The notes under the pieces: generated by a model | Database searches by the model: none | What the model saw: the letters and a program-made list of their open reading frames with translations, nothing else | Told to the model about the DNA's origin: nothing | Translations under genes and position numbers: made by a program | NCBI GenBank assembly: GCA_965661005.1 | Contig: CBFICB010000001.1 | Location: 310,001 to 374,000 of the forward strand | Length of the DNA stretch: 64,000 nt | Direction of reading: 5' to 3' | Origin: UBA5109 sp965661005 | GTDB lineage: Bacteria; Pseudomonadota; Gammaproteobacteria; Pseudomonadales; Pseudohongiellaceae | Part shown: one piece after another, positions 8,284-16,298 of the stretch | Layout: every line of letters starts with the position of its first letter | Position numbering within the stretch: position 1 is the stretch's first letter

Positions 8284-9238
8284 AGTTGTTCAACAAGTTA
8301 GCTGGAGAATACTGATCGGTAAGAGGTCTTTCATCAGTATTCCAGTCAACCTCTTTGCTCATAAACCTTGGATAGTCTGTGACATCCATATCAAATATCT
8401 CCAGGCGGCTCCTCCAATTCGCAGCTCGACGATTTAGGGTATTTAGGTCTGGTAGAGTTTGTCTGGATGCAATAATGATTCTATTGCCGGTGTTATTCAT
8501 TCTAAGATTAATAATTTCGCCGAAAACATTTTGGTAAGTTTGCGATTCTGCATCATAAAGACGACTGGTAGAGAAGGTGTTAGATACCAGCATGCCATCT
8601 TCAGGCAGCAGTTGTTTTATTTCTTCCAGAAACTCTTCCGTCATTAAATGTTCAGGAATATATTCACCATTGAAAGCATCGATGATAACCAGATCAAAAA
8701 CTTCGTTACGTAAAGCGGCGCGTTTGACGTAGACTCGACCATCACCAATATCAACTTTTATTTTGTCAGTTTGTTCAAAATCGAAAAAATCTTCTGCAAC
8801 ATTAAGCACCGCCTCATCGATTTCAGAAATAATGATTTCGGCTTCGGGGAAGAGCCTATGATAGGCCTCAGGTAGAGTGCCACCACCGAGCCCAATGATG
8901 AGTATGCGCTGCGGGTTGTCTTGCACCAGCAAGCTGGATAGTGTCATCTTGGCATAAGGGAAAACCAGAGCTTGAGGATTTTCTAAAAAACGACAGGATT
9001 GATTTTGCCCAGTACGCCGAGTGATGGTGAACCGCAGACAGCGTCTACTGGAGTCTTCAGTGACGATGATATTACGGTAAAGAGAGCGTTCTTGGTGAAT
9101 TTCACGAATACCTCGCTGAGCCTGACTGTCTTGTAAAAACACTACACTAGCAAAGATAAATAAAGCGGTACTTGAGAGCCAATATTTCATTGAGTCCTTC
9201 ATTGCGCTTTTTATTTCGAAGAACTTTTTCAAATTCAT
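8282..9238 (-). CDS. Spermidine-synthase-like protein with N-terminal export/anchor segment
   Basis: A 318-residue protein with a class I methyltransferase/aminopropyltransferase fold. The nucleotide-type loop GLGGGTLPEAYHRLFP is near residue 115, followed by ISEIDEAVLNVAEDFF, the GDGRVYV segment and the catalytic-region block DLVIIDAFNGEYIPEHL. Unlike cytosolic SpeE it starts with a charged stretch and a hydrophobic segment ending DSQAQ, which looks like a signal peptide or a membrane anchor. The start overlaps the stop of the upstream membrane gene as ATGA, showing translational coupling. Together the two resemble the fused MFS/spermidine-synthase family cut in two. Polyamine synthesis is unproven; members of this family often lack a defined substrate. 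Confidence 0.82.
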   Translation of the reverse strand: MNLKKFFEIKSAMKDSMKYWLSSTALFIFASVVFLQDSQAQRGIREIHQERSLYRNIIVTEDSSRRCLRFTITRRTGQNQSCRFLENPQALVFPYAKMTLSSLLVQDNPQRILIIGLGGGTLPEAYHRLFPEAEIIISEIDEAVLNVAEDFFDFEQTDKIKVDIGDGRVYVKRAALRNEVFDLVIIDAFNGEYIPEHLMTEEFLEEIKQLLPEDGMLVSNTFSTSRLYDAESQTYQNVFGEIINLRMNNTGNRIIIASRQTLPDLNTLNRRAANWRSRLEIFDMDVTDYPRFMSKEVDWNTDERPLTDQYSPANLLNN

Positions 9239-9879
9239 TTTGCAATATCCATAGCGTCTTTTTTCTCATGAAAAGTTTTATTTGAAAAAATAGCTAATAT
9301 CCCCGAAAACAACAAAATTAAGCTCATAGTAATTAATATCTGATTTACATCAAACCAAAGCACTAAATAAAATGAAGTTGCCAGTGTGCCTAATGCGCTA
9401 CCCATGGTCGATACAAAATATAAGGTGCCAGCGACATGTCCACTATGATTACTATCGATAACCAGTAAGCGTACTGAATAAGGCGCTATCATTCCGAGTA
9501 CAGCCGTTGGCAGAAAGAATAGCAGCATAGAAACGATAAGCGAGCCATAGCGGGGGTCTTCTATTATTAAAAAAAGAGCCTCCATGATCTGGTTGCCAAA
9601 TAAAATTAACGGGACCAACAAAAAAGCCGCCAGCATAAAAAATAAGCCATGGAGTCTTAAACTTGGGTTGCGCAAAGACAGCTTGCCTCCGATCAAGTAA
9701 CCCAGCGATAAGGACAACATAAAAACGGTGATAATACTGCCCCATACGAAGATGCTGCTCCCGAAGTAAGGGGCAAGAATCCTCCCACCAAGCAACTCTA
9801 TCGACATGATGATAAAACCACTGACAAAGGCCAGGCACAAGACCAGTAAATTATTCAAAGAAGCAATGGATTCAGCCAA
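9235..9879 (-). CDS. Membrane subunit of split MFS/spermidine-synthase family
   Basis: A 214-residue integral membrane protein with about six hydrophobic segments (e.g. LLVLCLAFVSGFIIMSIELL, IITVFMLSLSLGYLIGG, IVSMLLFFLPTAVLGMI, ILITMSLILLFSGILAIF). The block SIELLGGRILAPYFGSSIFVWG is characteristic of the N-terminal half of fused MFS/spermidine-synthase proteins. It is the first gene of a two-gene operon and overlaps the soluble partner by 4 bp. The function is unknown; in this family the membrane half may export or receive the product of the soluble half. Its 178-bp upstream region is shared with the divergent qmcA gene. Confidence 0.8.
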   Translation of the reverse strand: MAESIASLNNLLVLCLAFVSGFIIMSIELLGGRILAPYFGSSIFVWGSIITVFMLSLSLGYLIGGKLSLRNPSLRLHGLFFMLAAFLLVPLILFGNQIMEALFLIIEDPRYGSLIVSMLLFFLPTAVLGMIAPYSVRLLVIDSNHSGHVAGTLYFVSTMGSALGTLATSFYLVLWFDVNQILITMSLILLFSGILAIFSNKTFHEKKDAMDIAK

Positions 9880-10057
9880 AATAGCTACCTGTTAAGTAAA
9901 CGCGTGCAAAGTATACCTAAAGCAGAGACTTCTGCGTATGCCAGTATTGACTGCAAACTTCAAAAGCATCAAAAAACCGTGAAATGGGGGCATGATAAAG
10001 CTATTATCAGGACTAAAGTAGTTCTCTAACGTACTTTAAAGACTAACAGGAGGCGAG

Positions 10058-11023
10058 ATGGATTTTATTGTAACTAACCTGCCAGTAGCTATTATTTTTC
10101 TGGTAGCCATCATTGTTGTTCTGAAATCAGGCATAAAATTTATACCACATAATACTGCCTATGTAGTTGAGCGCTTCGGTAAATTTCAGTCTACCAAACC
10201 AGCGGGCCTAAATTTCATTATTCCTTTTATTGATCGCGTTTCTGCAAAAAGAACTCTTAAAGAGCAGGCAGTGGATGTCCCCAGCCAGAGCGGCATTACA
10301 AAAGACAATATCAGTTTATCAGTCGATGGCGTTTTATATTTCCGTGTGCTTGATCCTTATAAAGCTACCTATGGTGTTGATAACTATGTCTTTGCGGTGA
10401 CTCAATTGGCACAAACAACCATGCGTTCAGAGTTAGGCAAAATGGAATTGGATAAAACCTTTGAGGAAAGAGATCAGCTCAATGCCAATATTGTCAATGC
10501 CATCAATGATGCCGCTACCCCATGGGGTATTCAGGTGATGCGCTACGAGATTAAAGATATCGTACCACCGAATTCAATTATGGATGCCATGGAAGCGCAA
10601 ATGAAAGCGGAAAGGGTTAAGCGGGCGCAGATACTGGAATCAGAAGGCGATAGGCAGTCTGCTATTAATGTAGCTGAGGGCCAGAAACAATCAGTAGTAT
10701 TGGCTGCAGAGGCCGATAAAGCTGAACAGATATTGCGAGCTGAAGGTGAGGCGCAGGCAATTCTGGCAGTCGCTGAGGCTCAGGCAGGGGCCTTAAGAAA
10801 AGTGGGTGAAGCGGCGAATACCGATGAGGGCCAAAAGGCTATACAGTTAGACTTGGGAACGAAGGCAATAGAGGCAAAAGCAGCCATAGCAAAAGAATCT
10901 TCAGTTGTTCTATTGCCTGATAGTGGAACCGATGCTGCAACTATAGTTGCTCAAGCGATGAGCATAATTCACACACTAAACAAGAAAAATTCCAAAGGAG
11001 AAGATAGCGATGGAGTGGCTTAA
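10058..11023 (+). CDS. qmcA: SPFH/band 7 membrane protein, QmcA type
   Basis: A 321-residue stomatin-like protein with one N-terminal membrane segment (LPVAIIFLVAIIVVL), an SPFH domain at about residues 25-190 (VVERFGKFQSTKPAGLNFI, DNISLSVDGVLYFRV, AQTTMRSELGKMELD) and a long Ala/Glu-rich coiled-coil tail from about 185. A strong AGGAGG ribosome site precedes the ATG. Such proteins assemble into large membrane cages that organise microdomains and associate with FtsH or with NfeD partners. The next gene encodes an NfeD protein and overlaps by 14 bp, the common qmcA-ybbJ arrangement. Confidence 0.92.
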   Translation: MDFIVTNLPVAIIFLVAIIVVLKSGIKFIPHNTAYVVERFGKFQSTKPAGLNFIIPFIDRVSAKRTLKEQAVDVPSQSGITKDNISLSVDGVLYFRVLDPYKATYGVDNYVFAVTQLAQTTMRSELGKMELDKTFEERDQLNANIVNAINDAATPWGIQVMRYEIKDIVPPNSIMDAMEAQMKAERVKRAQILESEGDRQSAINVAEGQKQSVVLAAEADKAEQILRAEGEAQAILAVAEAQAGALRKVGEAANTDEGQKAIQLDLGTKAIEAKAAIAKESSVVLLPDSGTDAATIVAQAMSIIHTLNKKNSKGEDSDGVA

Positions 11024-11480
11024 CTCAAGCCTAAGTGGCATTTTATTGTTTCTTGGGATTGCCCTGCTGGCGATTGAAATGCTGGTGTTTGGTTTTTCGT
11101 CTTTTATTCTTTTTTTTATAGGTTTGGCTTGCTTAATTACAGGCTTGTTGATGATTCTGGGTTTGCTGGTTTCTTCGCTAACGGTTGCATTTGCCGCCGT
11201 CGCGGTTTTGAGCGGTTTATTGGCAGTGCTACTATGGAGGCCCTTAAAAGATATGCAAAACCATGTAGATAACACACCAGCCAGTGGAGATTTGGTAGGT
11301 CACAGTTTTACTCTTAGTGACGATGTCGCACCAGGGCAGACTATCAATTACCGTTATTCTGGTATTGAGTGGCGGGTAAAAAGTGAGGAAGTACTCCCCG
11401 CTGGCACTGAAGTAGAAGTTACTATGGCTAATGTCGGTGAATTTACAGTCACTTCTAAAGATGTTTTAGATAAAAAATAA
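11010..11480 (+). CDS. NfeD family protein (short, YbbJ type)
   Basis: A 156-residue protein with an N-terminal membrane region of three to four segments (LSGILLFLGIALLAIEMLVFG, FILFFIGLACLITGLL, VSSLTVAFAAVAVLSGLLAVL). A C-terminal OB-fold follows (GDLVGHSFTLSDDVAPG, INYRYSGIEWRVKSEE, GTEVEVTMANVGEFTV). It lacks the Clp-like protease domain of long NfeD proteins. The start overlaps the end of qmcA, so the two are translationally coupled; the pair is expected to form one SPFH/NfeD membrane assembly involved in membrane quality control. Confidence 0.9.
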   Translation: MEWLNSSLSGILLFLGIALLAIEMLVFGFSSFILFFIGLACLITGLLMILGLLVSSLTVAFAAVAVLSGLLAVLLWRPLKDMQNHVDNTPASGDLVGHSFTLSDDVAPGQTINYRYSGIEWRVKSEEVLPAGTEVEVTMANVGEFTVTSKDVLDKK

Positions 11481-11500
11481 AGAGATAAAGAGATAAAGAG
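11481..11500. repeat. Short direct repeat after nfeD
   Basis: Directly after the nfeD stop the sequence repeats AGAGATAAAG-like units twice and then drifts into similar A/T-rich text (to about 11530). It looks like simple slippage sequence. The remaining intergenic part up to 11667 shows no gene. Confidence 0.5.
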
Positions 11501-11667
11501 TTAAATAGACAAATAGATACATAAATTAATTAGATGTGTCAGATGAATAGAATAAATAAAGACATTTTAAAATATACATTTATTGAGTAGTGAAGATTCA
11601 ATTCTGTTAATTTTCTAATCTAGACTAATAAATTCTCTTAATACCAATGATAAAAATGGAGATATTA

Positions 11668-13773
11668 ATGCGCATTCCACCTTCCTTATTAAGTTTAATA
11701 ATGCTTGGCGTAATGCTTTCAGCCTGCTCCCCCGGCGACGAGGCAGAACAACAAGTTACATTCAATGAAGTTGCTAACCAGGAAGAAATTTCATCTGGCC
11801 AGTTTTCAAGGCTACTTGGCAGTGAATCATTTACAGCTATTTTGTCTGGTACTGATGTCGGGCAAATGGAAGTTGTCCATGATGACCTTACCAGTGTTGA
11901 ATTTGAATTCCGCAGTAATGGTAGAGGGCCTACCGTTACTGAAACCATAGAATTCGGTGAAGATGGTTACCCTGAAACATGGGAGGTATCTGGTGCAACA
12001 ACTTTTGGCAATATTATCAATGAAGAATTTCAGATAAATGAAGGTCGTGCATCGTGGACAGATACAACAGGAACAGATGGCGCAGATATAGGTGACACAC
12101 GACTTTATGTGGTGCAGGAATCCAGCCCCTATGCCTTGTGGGTTTATGCCAGATTATTGCTTGCCGAAGAAGATAGAACACTTTCTGTGTTGCCGGCAGG
12201 AGAACTGCGACTGGAAGAAATTGAAAGCCTGGAAGTCACAGGCAGTTCCGGGTCAGAAACGATTATTACCTATGCGCTCTCTGGTATTGACCTGAACCCC
12301 ACTTATTTTGCTTTGGATGAGTCCGGTGCTTTTTTTGCAACGATGAGTGCGACCTTTGCGCTGGTCAAGCAAGGCTTTGAATCAGAAGAGCAACGCCTGC
12401 GGGAGTTAACAGTTGAATATTCTGCGCAGCGTTTTGAATCAATTCAGGAAAAAGTAACCCGGGTCTTCGAAAGCCCGGTGCGAATAAATAACGTTCGAAT
12501 TTTTGATCCAATAAGTCTGAGTCTTTCAGACTATTCATCAGTCGTCGTGGAAAATAATGTAATTACTGCAATTCAAGCCGCAGATGTAGAAGCTGCAGAA
12601 AATGAAATTATTATGGATGGCGCTGGCGGCACACTGGTTGCTGGCATGTACGAAATGCATGCCCATGCATCACAAGATAATGCGCTACTGAATATTGCTG
12701 CTGGCATAACCAGCGTGCGTGATATGGGCAATAATAATGAAGTGCTAGCAGAGCTGATTGGGAAAATAGAATCAGGCCGCTTAGTAGGGCCGCGTGTAAC
12801 CAGGAGCGGGTTTATTGAAGGAGCCAGCCCTTTTAATGCAAATGGCGGCATACTCGTTTCGTCTGAAGAAGAAGCAATAGAAGCTGTACGCCAGTATTCG
12901 AATGGCGATTTTATTCAAATTAAAATTTATAACAGCATAAACCCTGACTGGGTTCCGGCCATGATTGCTGAGGCTCGAGCCAATGATTTACGAGTGGCGG
13001 GTCATGTGCCTGCTTTTACTAATGCCGACGCCATGATTGCTGCAGGTTATGATGAGTTAACTCATATTAATCAGATCATGCTTGGGTGGGTACTGGAGCC
13101 AGACGAAGATACGCGTACCTTGTTGCGACTGACAGCACTGCAGAGATTACCGACATTGAACATCAATGACCCAGCTGTACAGAATACAATAAATGCCATG
13201 GCAGAAAATGGTGTATCTGTTGATCCAACCCTGGAAATTCATGAGAGCCTATTGCTATCTCGTAATGGCACAATTAATCCTGGAATGGTTGATTATATAG
13301 ATCATATGCCGATAGGCATCCAGCGAGGGTCAAAAACTGCAATGGCTGCAATTACTTCTCCAGAAGAAGATGAGGCTTACAGACTGGCATACGACAAAAT
13401 AATAGAAACGCTGGCGGAAATGAGAGATAAGGGAATATTTATTATTCCTGGCACGGATCTTGGCGGATCATTTACTTATCACCGAGAACTTGAGCTTTAC
13501 CAGGATATTGGCATGTCGCCAGCTGAAGTCTTAAAAATGGCGACTTATGATATGGCGGTTTATTTAGAACAAGATAGTGAACTAGGATCAATCGAAACGG
13601 GGAAATTAGCCGATTTCTTTTTGATACCCGGTGATCCAACAGCAGACCTCAAAGCAATTAAAACTATTTCATTAGTTGTTAAAGATGGGGTCTTCTATTT
13701 CCCCAGTGATATATATCCGGAATTTGGTATTCAGCCATTTATTGAAGGGCCAGAAATAATAAGTACAAACTAA
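11668..13773 (+). CDS. Amidohydrolase-family lipoprotein with an extra N-terminal domain
   Basis: About 701 residues. The ATG at 11668 (MRIPPSLLSLIMLGVMLSAC) has GGAG seven bases upstream and a clean lipobox, so it is preferred to ATGs at 11647 and 11656. Residues about 25-270 form a strand-rich region I do not recognise. From about 300 an imidazolonepropionase-like amidohydrolase follows. It has the metal motif MHAHAS after VAGMYE, a KIY lysine segment, AGHVPAF, LTHINQ, and the PGTDLGG aspartate, ending in the usual composite-domain text (ETGKLADFFLIPGDP). It probably hydrolyses dipeptides or cyclic amides in the periplasm. A second amidohydrolase lipoprotein follows 28 bp later. Confidence 0.88.
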   Translation: MRIPPSLLSLIMLGVMLSACSPGDEAEQQVTFNEVANQEEISSGQFSRLLGSESFTAILSGTDVGQMEVVHDDLTSVEFEFRSNGRGPTVTETIEFGEDGYPETWEVSGATTFGNIINEEFQINEGRASWTDTTGTDGADIGDTRLYVVQESSPYALWVYARLLLAEEDRTLSVLPAGELRLEEIESLEVTGSSGSETIITYALSGIDLNPTYFALDESGAFFATMSATFALVKQGFESEEQRLRELTVEYSAQRFESIQEKVTRVFESPVRINNVRIFDPISLSLSDYSSVVVENNVITAIQAADVEAAENEIIMDGAGGTLVAGMYEMHAHASQDNALLNIAAGITSVRDMGNNNEVLAELIGKIESGRLVGPRVTRSGFIEGASPFNANGGILVSSEEEAIEAVRQYSNGDFIQIKIYNSINPDWVPAMIAEARANDLRVAGHVPAFTNADAMIAAGYDELTHINQIMLGWVLEPDEDTRTLLRLTALQRLPTLNINDPAVQNTINAMAENGVSVDPTLEIHESLLLSRNGTINPGMVDYIDHMPIGIQRGSKTAMAAITSPEEDEAYRLAYDKIIETLAEMRDKGIFIIPGTDLGGSFTYHRELELYQDIGMSPAEVLKMATYDMAVYLEQDSELGSIETGKLADFFLIPGDPTADLKAIKTISLVVKDGVFYFPSDIYPEFGIQPFIEGPEIISTN

Positions 13774-13801
13774 TTTAATTATTTATAGAGGAAAGAAGAT
13801 C

Positions 13802-15055
13802 ATGCGTATTAACATCGAACGCCGATTGGGAAAATTCGCAACAATCTTATTACCAGTTAGTTTACTTTTCACCGCCTGTTCTGAACCGGCAGTTGAAAAT
13901 TCAGAGCCAGTTTCCAACGCAATAATTTATGAAGGCGCAAGGCTGATAGTAGGTAATGGAGATGTGATCGAGAATGCAAGCTTTTCGGTAGAGAATGGTG
14001 TATTTATTAATGTCGGCTCAACGGCTGCAATGACTTCACCTGCAAGTGCAACACGAATAGATTTAAGTGGCATGACCGTTATGCCCGCTATCATTGATAC
14101 CCATGTTCATTTGAGTAGGACACGCGACGCGCTTATTGAAGATTTAACACAACGTGCAAGGCTGGGTATTGTTGCCGCTCAAAGCCTCGGGACAGATGGC
14201 TTAGAGGTTCCCCTAGAGCTGCGAGATGAAGTCATTCCGCGTGCAGCTCGTTATCTTTCAGCTGGAAGAGGTATTACATCCCCGGAACCCGGGAGATCAG
14301 AAATTCCACATTGGGTGACAACGAGTGAAGAAGCCAGGCAAGCTGTGAGAGAAGAAGTAGCACGCAATGTAGACATAATAAAAATATGGGTTGATGACCG
14401 CGGCGGTCAATATGAAAGACTGAGTCCCGAATTGTATGCTGCTGTGATTGATGAAGCCCATCAGAACAATAAGCAAGTAGCCGCTCATATCTTTAGACTC
14501 GAAGATGCCAAGGGCTTGTTAGAAGCGGGTATCGATGTGTTTGCGCATGGTGTACGAGATCAGGATGTTGATGAGGAGTTTATAGAGATGATAAGTGCAA
14601 GGCCGAATGTTGTGCTTATCCCCAATATGCCATATAGAGGTGTTCCGACGGATCTAGAATGGTTAAGTGATTCCATGAACCCTAACGATTTTGAACAGCT
14701 CCAGGCATCTAATATTGAGCGACCTGAAGTGCAGGACTTTTTCGCTATTCAGGCAAGAAATCTTGCCAGACTCAGTGAAGCAGGGATGACCATAGCAATG
14801 GGGACTGATGGTAACTCGTATTGGGCGCCACATATTGAGATGGAAGACATGGTAGTCTCAGGGATGTCGCCTTCCGAAGTTATCATAGCTGCTACCAAAA
14901 ACTCTGCTGAATTATTAGGCTATAACGAATTAGGTACAGTGGAAGCCGGCAAGAGCGCTGACTTCATTGTGCTAGAAGCAAATCCTCTTGAAGACATTAC
15001 TAATACTCGCACTATAGTCGATGTTTATGTGCGCGGAGAATTAGTGGCTCGTTAG
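13802..15055 (+). CDS. Amidohydrolase-family lipoprotein
   Basis: A 417-residue amidohydrolase with a lipoprotein signal (ATILLPVSLLFTAC). Metal-binding features are DTHVHL near residue 99, the KIW lysine, AAHIF, AHGVRD and MGTDGN. The C-terminal composite sheet carries TVEAGKSADFIVLEANP. A GAGGAAAG ribosome site precedes the ATG. It is about the normal family length, unlike the larger upstream paralogue, and the two probably form one operon. Similar lipoproteins act on peptides or modified amino acids, but the substrate cannot be read from the sequence. Confidence 0.9.
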   Translation: MRINIERRLGKFATILLPVSLLFTACSEPAVENSEPVSNAIIYEGARLIVGNGDVIENASFSVENGVFINVGSTAAMTSPASATRIDLSGMTVMPAIIDTHVHLSRTRDALIEDLTQRARLGIVAAQSLGTDGLEVPLELRDEVIPRAARYLSAGRGITSPEPGRSEIPHWVTTSEEARQAVREEVARNVDIIKIWVDDRGGQYERLSPELYAAVIDEAHQNNKQVAAHIFRLEDAKGLLEAGIDVFAHGVRDQDVDEEFIEMISARPNVVLIPNMPYRGVPTDLEWLSDSMNPNDFEQLQASNIERPEVQDFFAIQARNLARLSEAGMTIAMGTDGNSYWAPHIEMEDMVVSGMSPSEVIIAATKNSAELLGYNELGTVEAGKSADFIVLEANPLEDITNTRTIVDVYVRGELVAR

Positions 15056-15105
15056 CAAGAGAGGCTCTGAAGAATTTTTTTTACTCATCTCTGGAAGATA
15101 TTGTC

Positions 15106-15489
15106 ATGAAATGCCCCAAGTGCCATTCGCCAATGCAAACTCACTCTCTGATGACTAATGCCGGGGAAGTCACCGTAGATCAATGTTCACGCTGTCATGG
15201 AATTTGGTTTGATAGTGGCGAGGCGAAAATTTTAAAACAGGAGTGGAGGTCTTTGTTTCTTGATACCGGTGACCCCGAAGTTGGCGCTATATATAACGAG
15301 ATCAAAGAAATCGATTGTCCTCGCTGCCATAAGTAAATGCATCATCAGAAGGATATACATCAGAACCATATAGAATATGAAGTATGCCTTGAACATGGAG
15401 TATTTATGGATGCGGGCGAGTTTTCTGATTATAAAGTTGTCTCAATTATGGAGAGCATTCAAAACTATAGAAACAATAAAAATAGATAA
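15106..15489 (+). pseudogene. Zinc-ribbon (zf-TFIIB) gene interrupted by in-frame TAA
   Basis: The frame from the ATG at 15106 encodes 76 residues with the zinc ribbon CPKC...CSRCHGIWFDSGE and ends at TAA 15334-15336, directly after CPRCHK. The same frame stays open beyond the stop (starting ATG 15337) for another 50 codons and includes YEVCLEHGVFMDAGEFSDYK. The whole region is 128 codons including stops, exactly the length of the intact neighbour at 15514, and aligns with it along its full length. The stop therefore replaces one codon between the two Cys motifs. It could be a recent nonsense mutation, a sequencing error, or a split gene in which TAAATG allows reinitiation. The 76-residue product would lack the second ribbon. 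Confidence 0.75.
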
Positions 15490-15513
15490 TAATAAAAATA
15501 TAGAGGAGTTATT

Positions 15514-15897
15514 ATGGAATGCCCTAAATGTAAAAATAATATGTCTGAACATACTGTTGTCACATTAGCAGGCGAGGTGACTATCGATCGGTGTGATCAT
15601 TGTAACGGCTTATGGTTTGATCATGGTGAATTAGACATATTAAAAAATGATTGGATGTCTGAATTTCTTGACTCGGGTGATGCCAGCGTCGGCAAAAAGT
15701 TTAACAATGTGACAGAAATAGACTGCCCGCGTTGTAGCAAAAGAATGCTGCCGGCAAATAATCCAAATCAACAGCATATAGTTTATGAAGTCTGCAATAA
15801 TTATGGCATATTCATGGATGCAGGTGAATTTACAGATTATAAATATGACACCCTTTTGGATATTTTTAGGGATGTGATCTATAAAATTCGTTCTTAA
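15514..15897 (+). CDS. Double zinc-ribbon (zf-TFIIB family) protein
   Basis: A 127-residue intact paralogue of the preceding interrupted gene. Two ribbons are visible: CPKC...CDHCNGLWFDHGELDIL near the N-terminus and CPRCSKRML...YEVCNNYGIFMDAGEF near the C-terminus. In the second ribbon the canonical His is replaced by Tyr (CNNYG against CLEHG in the interrupted copy). A strong GAGGAG precedes the ATG. The family is small and soluble, and its function is not established; a role in metal sensing or nucleic-acid binding is only suggested by the fold. Confidence 0.87.
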   Translation: MECPKCKNNMSEHTVVTLAGEVTIDRCDHCNGLWFDHGELDILKNDWMSEFLDSGDASVGKKFNNVTEIDCPRCSKRMLPANNPNQQHIVYEVCNNYGIFMDAGEFTDYKYDTLLDIFRDVIYKIRS

Positions 15898-16048
15898 AAA
15901 GCATGTTTGGCTTCTCCTAAAGCTTGGATACCAATTTTAGCTAAGCTTTAAAATAACATTACTTGAGAATTCTCTTGAGTAAAGTCTGCGTTCTATCTAA
16001 GGCGGGCACTCAATCAATTTCAGCTTCTTGGTAAGCAGGAATAAAGCT

Positions 16049-16252
16049 ATGGATTCTACCAATCTTCTCTGGAGTCTTATCTTCGGTTCTATTGGTTTAG
16101 GCTATTTTATATATGGTAAAAAACAGTCGAATCCTGTTATTCGCTATACCGGTTTAGCACTTATGATTTATCCGTATTTTATTATTAACACCGTTGTGCT
16201 GGTCCTGGTAGGAATTTGCTTATTGTATGTCCCTCGCTTTGTTAAGTTCTGA
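16049..16252 (+). CDS. Small two-TM membrane protein
   Basis: A 67-residue hydrophobic protein. The ATG at 16049 has AGGA upstream and is preferred to an in-frame TTG at 16028. Hydrophobic stretches are LLWSLIFGSIGLGYFIYG and YPYFIINTVVLVLVGICLLYV, with the motif GYFIYGKKQ(S/N) between them. Small proteins of this type (LWSLxFGSIGxGYFxYGKKQ) are widespread in Gammaproteobacteria and are sometimes labelled amino-acid transport protein without proof. No operon partner: 152 bp lie on its left and it is convergent with the M18 peptidase gene. Confidence 0.75.
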   Translation: MDSTNLLWSLIFGSIGLGYFIYGKKQSNPVIRYTGLALMIYPYFIINTVVLVLVGICLLYVPRFVKF

Positions 16253-16298
16253 AGACTACGCTTTATAAAAGTATTTGTAGTAAGTGAAATGCCAATAT

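Noticed and set aside
9452..9838. 128-codon open frame on the minus strand
   Set aside because: It lies entirely inside the membrane-protein gene 9235-9879 in another frame, is Trp/Cys/His-rich and matches no family; it is a shadow frame.
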